A stretch of DNA of 18,359 nt from JACQXM01 sp964569425 (lineage in GTDB: Bacteria; Planctomycetota; Phycisphaerae; UBA1845): contig CAZMVD010000081.1 in NCBI GenBank assembly GCA_964569425.1, forward strand, positions 1 through 18,359, read 5' to 3'. Below are positions 7,660 to 14,251 of the stretch, piece by piece (within the stretch, counting starts at the first letter, position 1; each line of letters starts with the position of its first letter). Position numbers and translations under genes: made by a program. The notes beneath the pieces were generated by a model, which ran no database searches, was not told the origin of the DNA, and was given only the letters and a program-made list of their open reading frames with translations.

Positions 7660-8085
7660 TCACGGTCCCGTATAGTGGACCTGCATGGTGGCAAAGTCGC
7701 GCAGGTCCACGGTGTCACTATGATCCACATCAAAGCAGTTGCACGGCGCCACCGGTGGCCCCTGATGCGGTCCCGCGAGGCACAACTCGAATTGGCTCAG
7801 GTCGAGCAGGCTGATCAACCCATCGCCATCGCAGTCCGTGGGCGGTAATTCGATCCAGAAGCCGCCGGTCATCCGAAACGGTCCGCCGACGGCGACCCCC
7901 GCATCCGGCTGGCCGATCGAACCGGACAGTTCGAAAGGCCCACCGGTAGCGCGAACGGTCCCGCCGCCGTCAATAGTCGAACGGGTAATCTCAAACACCT
8001 GACTGTAGAGTGAATTGGCGGTAGCCACGACGAACAGGGGGAGCAATACCCAGCTCGCATTTTGAGGTCTTCTTGGCCAGTGCAT
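7660..8085 (-). CDS. Small secreted dockerin protein (STIDGGG/GGFW planctomycete type)
   Basis: 141 residues. The start at 8085 has GGAG 8 bases upstream. A signal-peptide-like N-terminus (basic MHWPRRP, then SWVLLPLFVVATANSLYS) is followed by a compact module: ITRSTIDGGGTVRATGGPFEL, GSIGQPDAG, GGPFRMTGGFW (residues about 33-77). This module recurs in many planctomycete secreted proteins. The C-terminal part is a type I dockerin-like pair of Ca-binding segments, DCDGDGLISLLDLSQF (84-99) and DVDHSDTVDLRDF (119-131). Family knowledge: dockerins bind cohesins or Ca, but no cohesin is recognisable here, so the partner is unknown. The gene starts 89 bases after the stop of the 934-aa fibre gene, so the two may be co-transcribed. 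The stop codon lies in an inverted repeat, GACCGTG/CACGGTC (7626-7632, 7661-7667), which could be a weak termination structure. The 265 bases down to the next gene hold no convincing ORF or clear promoter. Confidence 0.85.
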   Translation of the reverse strand: MHWPRRPQNASWVLLPLFVVATANSLYSQVFEITRSTIDGGGTVRATGGPFELSGSIGQPDAGVAVGGPFRMTGGFWIELPPTDCDGDGLISLLDLSQFELCLAGPHQGPPVAPCNCFDVDHSDTVDLRDFATMQVHYTGP

Positions 8086-8164
8086 GCTTCAATCTCCAAT
8101 AGGATGAGTCTGACTTTTCGCGGTTTCCCGACCCTGGGTGAATAAGACCACAGAACTTGCCGCT

Positions 8165-8182
8165 CGCGATGCGCTTATCGCG
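8165..8182 (-). terminator. Hairpin spanning the stop codon of the 934-aa fibre gene
   Basis: CGCGAT (8165-8170) and ATCGCG (8177-8182) form a 6-bp stem around a 6-base loop, with the TAA stop at its edge. No T-run follows on the minus strand, so it may be an mRNA-end structure or chance rather than a true terminator. Confidence 0.2.
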
Positions 8183-10979
8183 CCTGCGGCGGCGTACGAG
8201 TCATGCCGATCTCGATGGCCGACAGCCGCGCGAGGATCGCATCGTTCTCCCGCAAGAGGGAGTCATAGGCGCCTTGCAACTGGTTAATCCGCTGTTCGTA
8301 CTCCAACCGCAGTTCGGCGATTTCGGCATCCTTTTCAGCGCGCAGGACCTCGGTCCCGAGAGCCGATTCATGGCGCAGCTCACGCATGGCTTCCACTACC
8401 AGGGCGACGACGCCGCGCTCGGTGACGTACTTGTAGCCGTCCGCGTCCTCGCCGACCCAGTCTGGGAACACTTGTTCCACTTCCTGGGCGATCAAACCGT
8501 TCTGCCGACCGGGCAACACCATGCCCTTTTCCACCGCCGCCGGGGTGAACTCGAATTCATAACCGCGCAGGGTCAACAAACGATCAAGCGTGTTCGTCAA
8601 CGGGCGGATATTTCGTTTGAGCCGGGCATCGCTAAAAACGGCCCACGATCCGCCGCCGTTCTTGGCGGCGTCTCCGGCTACGGCCAGGTGGAAACTGCCG
8701 GGGCTGTTGGTATTGACTCCGACCCGGATCGAATTGACGCTGTTGCCGCCGATAATGACGCTTCCGCCATCCTGGTTGAGAAACAGGGCCGACGCAACGC
8801 CGTTGTTGCGAGCCATGACCTCGTTCTCGTCGATGACCACGTTGGCACCGTTTGTGTTGCCGGCCTGGATGTAGCCCCCACCGGCGGGTCCGGCATCAGT
8901 CCCGCCAACGACCTGAAGTAAGACGCTGGGCGCTGTGGTGCCGATACCCACCGAGCGTTCGAAGTAGTTGCGGCTACCGGCGGGGCCGGCGAAATACCCC
9001 GCAAAACCATCTGCGCTGTTAACTTCTCCCAGAACGCCTACGGTCGAACCGGTGTTGCTGAGTGCTTGCCCTCGAACGCCGGTGCCGAGGGTACTACCGA
9101 CCTGTCCCCAGACGCCGAATGTAGAAGCATTTCCTCCGGCGGTGGCAACGCCAAAGACCCCTGTTCCAGACACGCTGGAGGTATGACCCTGTACCCCACG
9201 AGTCAGGCCGGTCGAAGCTGTTGCTGTTCCGTAAACGCCAAGACCCAGGGGGCTGTTGCTTTGTCCGTGAACGCCATAGGTGGTTCCGCTGTTCGCAGCG
9301 GCCAGGCCGTGTACGCCTCGACCGCTCGTGCTGCTGGTTTCACCAAAAACCCCATAGGTCGTGCCGGTCAAAGCCTGAGCCAATCCAAAGACGCCGCGTC
9401 CCTCCGAACTGGAGGCGAGGCCGCGCACGCCAACGGTCGTACCGCTGGAAGCCAATGCGTGCCCCAACACCCCCGTTCCCGAAATGCTTTCGCTCTGGCC
9501 GATCACGCCGACCGCAGGACCGCTCGTCGACTTGGCGACACCCTGCACGCCCCGTCCGAACAGGCTATCGGTTTCCCCGTAGACGCCGAAGTTTACATTT
9601 GAGCTGCCGGAGGCGTGACCATGGATGGCGCGGGTGTCATTGCTGATACTCGGCTGCACGACGTGAAGAGGCCAGGCGGGGGATTCCGTTCCGATGCCGA
9701 CATTGCGTTCGAAATAATTGCGGCTCCCCGCAGGGCCGGTGAAGTATGCCGCGTAACCATCGGGACTTGAGACCCGCCCTTCGACGCCAACCGTCGAACC
9801 CGAATCGGCCGATGCCCACCCGTGTATTCCACGCCCGGATGTGCTTGCGCTACTTGCAAACACACCATAATTTGCGCCACTGGAAGCGGTTGCTATTCCT
9901 CGGACGCCCCTTCCGTCCGGACTGTTGCTGGTTCCCTCAACGCCGCTGGTTCCGCCGCTGGCGCCATCAGCGTGCCCTCTGACTCCGACACCGTTGGTAC
10001 TGTTGCTTTGACCATAGACGCCGAAACTGCTCCCGGTAGCGGCGTCGGCCAAGCCGAGCACTCCTACCCCGGCAACACTTCGAGACAAGCCGAAGACTCC
10101 GCGGGTTGATCCGCTCAAGGCTGTCGAAACGCCGGACACCGCCGCCGCGCTCACCGCAGCGGAAGCGTTCTCAGCCCGAAAAATGAATCCACCATCCGAT
10201 CCACTTACGGAAAGCGGAACGGGAACGGACTGAAGAAACGCGGTCGAGTCCAGGCCGTCGAGCAGGTCGGCGTTCAAGTTGGTTACTTTCGTGGTGTTCG
10301 AAACGGCGAACGGCGCACCCCCTGCGGTGAAAGAAGGAGCCAGCGAAAAGCTCTTCGCGCCTGTAATCGTCTGGGTGCCGCCGACAAACAGCACGTTGGC
10401 GCTGAGCCGTGCGTCGGCCAATGTGCCGCTGGAGACGTTCGAGGCGTTGAGGCTGATCAACCCCGCCCCGGAGCCGCTGTGCGTGCCATTAAAGGTTCCG
10501 CTGAACGCGTTTGCCGCATGGGTCAAAGCGAGCGGCTGGGTATAGGTGCCGGTCAAGGCGCCATCCGAGACCATGGCCACGTCCAAAGCCAGAAGGGCGA
10601 ACGGCGCGGCCGTGATTGGCTGGCGGGGCGAAATACCCACCAGTGAACCGCCGGCCGGGCAACTCACCGCCACGTCGAGCCACCGCTCGCTATCGACGAA
10701 TGCGGCAACGCCGAAGTCCAGTTGCACCTGGAACAGGCCGTTGACCACCGAAACATCGAAGACCGGCTGGGCCGCGGCGACCTGGCTCCCGCCGACTTCG
10801 TCGCTCCAGAGCCGGAACTCAAAGTCGCACACCTCGTTGACTGGAACGCCGTGCTGTTTGAGCTGGCCCTGGTAGGAAAAGTTACTGCCCAATGGCGCGG
10901 CGGCGTCCGCGGCGACTCCGGCCAGCGCGGACCACAAGAAGCACGTATACAATGCGATGGGATTATTCGGCGACTTCAT
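8175..10979 (-). CDS. Surface fibre with 26-residue repeats and C-terminal S74 (tail-fibre) chaperone domain
   Basis: 934 residues from the ATG at 10979. I prefer it to the ATG at 10985 because GGGAG is then 8 rather than 2 bases upstream. A signal peptide is followed by a domain shared with the next upstream gene (NFSYQGQL...G.P.N...DFEF.LW, ending TAAPFAL, about 33-130). The region to about 305 includes GGTQTITGAKSF and NLNADLLDGLDSTAF, motifs common in tail-fibre-like proteins. The shaft has 26-residue units (four at 306-409, eight at 451-659). The array is interrupted and followed by two copies of an AGPAGSRNYFER.VGIGT-like module (410-450 and 660-700). Residues 783-934 form a Peptidase_S74-type intramolecular chaperone: SDARLKRNI, L..LRGYEFEF, NGLIAQEVEQVFP, GYKYVTERG, then a long coiled coil ending LRENDAILARLSAIE. 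In this family the domain trimerises the fibre and cleaves itself at the Ser-Asp. The likely product is an extracellular trimeric fibre. Confidence 0.88.
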   Translation of the reverse strand: MKSPNNPIALYTCFLWSALAGVAADAAAPLGSNFSYQGQLKQHGVPVNEVCDFEFRLWSDEVGGSQVAAAQPVFDVSVVNGLFQVQLDFGVAAFVDSERWLDVAVSCPAGGSLVGISPRQPITAAPFALLALDVAMVSDGALTGTYTQPLALTHAANAFSGTFNGTHSGSGAGLISLNASNVSSGTLADARLSANVLFVGGTQTITGAKSFSLAPSFTAGGAPFAVSNTTKVTNLNADLLDGLDSTAFLQSVPVPLSVSGSDGGFIFRAENASAAVSAAAVSGVSTALSGSTRGVFGLSRSVAGVGVLGLADAATGSSFGVYGQSNSTNGVGVRGHADGASGGTSGVEGTSNSPDGRGVRGIATASSGANYGVFASSASTSGRGIHGWASADSGSTVGVEGRVSSPDGYAAYFTGPAGSRNYFERNVGIGTESPAWPLHVVQPSISNDTRAIHGHASGSSNVNFGVYGETDSLFGRGVQGVAKSTSGPAVGVIGQSESISGTGVLGHALASSGTTVGVRGLASSSEGRGVFGLAQALTGTTYGVFGETSSTSGRGVHGLAAANSGTTYGVHGQSNSPLGLGVYGTATASTGLTRGVQGHTSSVSGTGVFGVATAGGNASTFGVWGQVGSTLGTGVRGQALSNTGSTVGVLGEVNSADGFAGYFAGPAGSRNYFERSVGIGTTAPSVLLQVVGGTDAGPAGGGYIQAGNTNGANVVIDENEVMARNNGVASALFLNQDGGSVIIGGNSVNSIRVGVNTNSPGSFHLAVAGDAAKNGGGSWAVFSDARLKRNIRPLTNTLDRLLTLRGYEFEFTPAAVEKGMVLPGRQNGLIAQEVEQVFPDWVGEDADGYKYVTERGVVALVVEAMRELRHESALGTEVLRAEKDAEIAELRLEYEQRINQLQGAYDSLLRENDAILARLSAIEIGMTRTPPQAR
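9003..9629 (-). repeat. Second 26-residue repeat array, eight units
   Basis: Eight in-frame units (residues 451-659) starting AIHGHASG, GVQGVAKS, GVLGHALA, GVFGLAQA, GVHGLAAA, GVYGTATA, GVFGVATA and GVRGQALS. The seventh unit has one extra residue. It follows the same consensus as the first array and is separated from it by a 41-residue RNYFER/VGIGT module. Confidence 0.85.
9753..10064 (-). repeat. First 26-residue (78-bp) repeat array, four units
   Basis: Four in-frame 26-residue units (residues 306-409) with the pattern G(V/I)xGxAxxxSGxxxGVxGxSxSxxGx. They start GVLGLADA, GVRGHADG, GVRGIATA and GIHGWASA. Each unit is itself two half-turns built on GVxG. Confidence 0.85.
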
Positions 10980-11280
10980 TGTCATATCTCCCGGTCAGAA
11001 CATAAGAATTCTCATGAAACATTTTCGATCTTTGCGATTCGATCGACGACGGCGGTTGAAATCTCGGGGTGAGTTGTTCATTCCGTTTCTTCTTGACCGC
11101 CTTCCTTATCCACTGTCGTGAATCGCAGCGCGAAATCCTGCACCACTACGCGGCCCCCATGGAGTTGCGACGATGGCCTGCCTACAACTTGCATGCGTTA
11201 CCGTCATCAATACGTGCAGCATGGTTCGCCCGACCGACCCAGTGGAAAGCCCGTTTCACGCTTCGACAATCCCCAGGTCT
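10980..11280. other. Intergenic gap between the two fibre genes
   Basis: About 300 bases with no convincing coding frame. The small plus-strand frames here have no ribosome-binding site and run on antisense into the 945-aa gene. Apart from the GGGAG ribosome-binding site of the 934-aa gene, I see no clear promoter or terminator. The length leaves room for an independent promoter for the 934-aa gene. Confidence 0.5.
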
Positions 11281-14118
11281 TCACTTGCCGCTCGGTTGCA
11301 TCCGCGCGATCAGAGACTCAAGCGCTGCGAGACGTGCCCGAATGGACTCATTCTCTCGAAACAGCACCTCGTTCTGCGTCCGGAGTTCCTCCATCGGTCC
11401 TTCCAACTCCATGCGCCATTGAATGAGCTGTTCGTCATTCGCGGCGCGCATAGACTCAACGGCTTCTTGCAGCCCGCTGACCTGCCCGCGTAGGTATTCC
11501 ATTTTGACGTTGGTTTCCTTCAGGAACTCATACAGCCCCTGAATGGCCGCGAAGGCGACGCCATTGGCGTCGATGGCCGTGATGGCGCGTTCATCTTCGC
11601 CGATGGAGAAAGCCGCGTGGAAATCCTGCGCCATCGGGCCGATGTGGCGGATCGCCGGATTCTGCGATTTGTAATTCCACGTGCTGATGGGAATGGCCGC
11701 GAGCTTTTCCAGCACATCGCGTGTGTTTACGAGAGCGAAGTTTTCTTTGGCATTCCGGTCGCTCACTGAAGACCAGGAACCGCCGCCCGTGGCAAGGGTG
11801 ACGCCCATGGTCAGGCCGGCATTCGTGTAGATCCTGGTGCCCCCAGACGCGCGGACGATGAACTGGTTGGGTGCCGTGGAAGAAACGTCAGCCTGGGTTT
11901 CGTCTCCCCAGACAAATGAACCGCCATGGATGGCCTTGGCACGCAGCCCGCCGGCGAACGACATGTTACCCGTCGCACGATTCAGATAACCGCCGGAAAC
12001 GGTAGCGCCGATGCCTGTCGCCTTGTTGTCCGCCCCGCCGCCGACGGTGGACCACATGCCGCCGGATTCGTTGAGCACGCCGCCGGCAATCGTGGCGCGA
12101 TCGCCGGACGCCTTGTGGCTGTCGCCGCCGCCGATGAAGCTGTTGATTCCACTGGAATGATTCTCAATGCCGCCTGCAATGACGCTTCCGGCCCCGTCCG
12201 CCAAATTGCCTTGCCCGCCGGCGATGGTGGCTCCGAGACCGGGGGCGGTGTTATCCTGGCCACCTCCCACGGTAGACGTTTCGCCGATGGCGAGATTGCC
12301 ATACCCCCCGCCGACGGTGGCATAGTCCGCGGCGGCGTCATTCTCTCGTCCCCCGCCCACGGTCGGGGCTGTACCTGTTGCCATGTTGAGGTACCCACCC
12401 GCGATGGTGCAGGCCGTGGAGTCACAGGCATTTAGCGCTCCGCCGCCCACGGTAGCGGCGTCGCCCATGGCATCGTTGTTTTGCCCGCCGGACACGGTGG
12501 CTGAAAGTCCCACAGCCTGATTCGAGGTTCCGCCGCTTACCGTGCCAAACATACCGGCCGCCTCGTTGGATTCGCCGCCGCCGATGGTTGATTTCGCGCC
12601 AATGGCCCGGTTGCCCGTTCCACCACTAATGGTGGAATACTCGCTGTTCGCCTGATTGGATTCGCCGCCGCCGACGGCGCTTTGAGGACCGTTCGCCTCA
12701 TTTTGCGAGCCGCCCCCGATGGCGCTGCCTTCGCCGACTGCCGAATTGTCCACGCCACCGGCAACGGTTGCGGCCATAGCTGTGGCGCGGTTGACCGTAC
12801 CACCGCCGACGGTCGAAAACTTCTCCTCGGCCTGGTTCTCGAAGCCTCCGGCTATCGTGGACCAGTCACCGTTCGCTGAATTCTCCTGTCCACCGCCGAT
12901 GAAAGCGTAGTCGCTCTCGGCCTTGTTGGATTCACCGCCAGCAACGGTGGAGAAGGGCTTGAGCGCCTGATTCAATACGCCACCGGCGACCGAAGCCGCC
13001 TCTGCACTGGCGGAGTTATTAGCTCCTCCGCTCACGGTAGAGGCATCGCCCGCTGCGTTGTTGTGAAAGCCGCCGCCGACGGTCGCGTATCGGTCTGATG
13101 CCCGGCCGAGATTTCCGCCACTGACCGTGGCCGCCTCTCCGCTGGCGGAGTTGCCTATTCCGCCGCCCACCGTGGCAAACCGAGCCGAAATGGGGTCGCC
13201 GTCCTGGCTACCCGCCTGATTGTCGGATCCTCCACCGATGGCTCCGTATTCGTCTAAGACGCGATTGCCGGTGGACAGGGGGTCGTTGTCATCGATGGGT
13301 CCCCCCCCGGCAATGGTACCGAAGGCGGCGTAGACCCGATTCGCCTTACCACCACCAATGGTTGCAGCGTCTTGAAGTGCTTGGTTACCAAGCCCCCCGG
13401 CAACGGTAGACCAATTCCCTCCGGCTTTATTGCTCGCGCCGCCGCCGACAGTCGACAGCTCATTCTCCACCACATTGCCGAAGCCTCCGCTCACGGTCGA
13501 TGAATGTCCTGCGGCTAGATTGTCCGATCCGCCTCCGATCGTGGCGAAATTTGCGGTAATCCGATTCGGACCTAGTTCTTCAAACTCCAATGGCGGATTT
13601 CCACCACCGCTGATTGTCGCTCCGACGACTCCGGGCGCAATAAAATTACTGATGCTTCCGCCGATGATATTGGGAGTGTCATCGTTGTTCTGTTGCGTGT
13701 ACAGACCAGGTAGCGCTTGTGCATAGGGAGCAGCTCCCAGTGAAGTTCGCGGAATTAACGTGGTATAGGGCAGGGAGTCGTCGAAGGTGGAAGGGCTGCG
13801 AACTTCGATCTCCAGCCAGCGGGCCTCGCCGTTAAACACCCTCGGACCGAAGTCTATTTCCACCGTGAAATGCCCTTTGATTACCTCCACCCCAATATGT
13901 CCATAGCGGAGGCCGATTCGGTTGCCACCTTGCGCGGCATCCCACAAAGTGAATTCAAAGTCGGCTTGTCCATTCAGCGGTGCGCCGTTCATCCATACTT
14001 GGCCCTGATAGCTGAAATTAGTACCCACTGGCGTTGCATTCGCCGTCTCTGCGGTGGCGGCAAGAAACAGACTTACGAAACCAAATATCGCGCCCGCATT
14101 CAATGATTTCTTTTTCAT
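11281..14118 (-). CDS. YadA-head-like trimeric surface fibre with C-terminal S74 chaperone domain
   Basis: 945 residues. The start at 14118 gives a typical signal peptide (MKKKSLN, hydrophobic GAIFGFVSLFLAA, cleavage near ETANA, residue 28), with a GGGAA-type ribosome-binding site about 9 bases away. Residues about 30-140 match the N-terminal domain of the neighbouring fibre (GTNFSYQGQ, DFEFTLWD, ARWLEIEVRSP, ending LGAAPYAQA). Residues 191 to about 733 are some 35 tandem 15-residue units, x-(S/A)-T-(V/I)-(G/S/A)-G-G-x-x-N-x-A-x-x-x. They resemble the left-handed trimeric beta-roll of YadA/Hia-type adhesin heads. Then FVWGDET and IVRASGGTRIYTN lead to an S74 domain beginning at Ser786-Asp787 (SDRNAKENF), with L..LAAIPISTWNYKS and HIGPMAQDF. 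A long coiled coil ends FRENESIRARLAALE. The architecture predicts a homotrimeric extracellular fibre. No outer-membrane barrel anchor is present, so how it attaches is unknown. Confidence 0.88.
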   Translation of the reverse strand: MKKKSLNAGAIFGFVSLFLAATAETANATPVGTNFSYQGQVWMNGAPLNGQADFEFTLWDAAQGGNRIGLRYGHIGVEVIKGHFTVEIDFGPRVFNGEARWLEIEVRSPSTFDDSLPYTTLIPRTSLGAAPYAQALPGLYTQQNNDDTPNIIGGSISNFIAPGVVGATISGGGNPPLEFEELGPNRITANFATIGGGSDNLAAGHSSTVSGGFGNVVENELSTVGGGASNKAGGNWSTVAGGLGNQALQDAATIGGGKANRVYAAFGTIAGGGPIDDNDPLSTGNRVLDEYGAIGGGSDNQAGSQDGDPISARFATVGGGIGNSASGEAATVSGGNLGRASDRYATVGGGFHNNAAGDASTVSGGANNSASAEAASVAGGVLNQALKPFSTVAGGESNKAESDYAFIGGGQENSANGDWSTIAGGFENQAEEKFSTVGGGTVNRATAMAATVAGGVDNSAVGEGSAIGGGSQNEANGPQSAVGGGESNQANSEYSTISGGTGNRAIGAKSTIGGGESNEAAGMFGTVSGGTSNQAVGLSATVSGGQNNDAMGDAATVGGGALNACDSTACTIAGGYLNMATGTAPTVGGGRENDAAADYATVGGGYGNLAIGETSTVGGGQDNTAPGLGATIAGGQGNLADGAGSVIAGGIENHSSGINSFIGGGDSHKASGDRATIAGGVLNESGGMWSTVGGGADNKATGIGATVSGGYLNRATGNMSFAGGLRAKAIHGGSFVWGDETQADVSSTAPNQFIVRASGGTRIYTNAGLTMGVTLATGGGSWSSVSDRNAKENFALVNTRDVLEKLAAIPISTWNYKSQNPAIRHIGPMAQDFHAAFSIGEDERAITAIDANGVAFAAIQGLYEFLKETNVKMEYLRGQVSGLQEAVESMRAANDEQLIQWRMELEGPMEELRTQNEVLFRENESIRARLAALESLIARMQPSGK
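11920..13548 (-). repeat. Array of about 35 YadA-head-like 15-residue units (45-bp period)
   Basis: From FATIGGGSDNLAAGH (residue 191) to MSFAGGLRAKA (about 719 onward), units keep a 15-residue register on STVGGGxxNxA. Two early units carry insertions (GPIDDNDPLSTGNRVLDE after one GG, and QDGDPISAR after another). One unit boundary holds the only Cys pair of the array (NACDSTAC). The DNA copies are well diverged, so the array is old rather than a recent slippage expansion. Confidence 0.88.
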
Positions 14119-14251
14119 GACTAATGTTTCCCGCGCAAAAAGGCCCATGCGAATCACAAAGCTATTGGCTCGGACGCTTCGTCTCTCATCTGAGCTCAGG
14201 ACGGCCTGAAACGCTCTCTGCAATGACAGTCTGGCTCGCGCGCCACCGTGA

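Noticed and set aside
7395..7733. N-terminal extension of 113 codons on the beta-helix protein
   Set aside because: The internal ATG at 7394 has a strong AGGAGA site and starts a textbook signal peptide. The extension has neither.
9003..13548. A CRISPR or satellite DNA array suggested by the regular 45- and 78-bp periods
   Set aside because: The periodicity is at the protein level. The DNA copies are diverged, in frame, and have no identical repeats with unique spacers.
8175..14118. Prophage tail-fibre genes because of the S74 domains
   Set aside because: Both proteins have signal peptides and a shared non-phage N-terminal domain. No other phage structural, packaging or lysis gene lies nearby.
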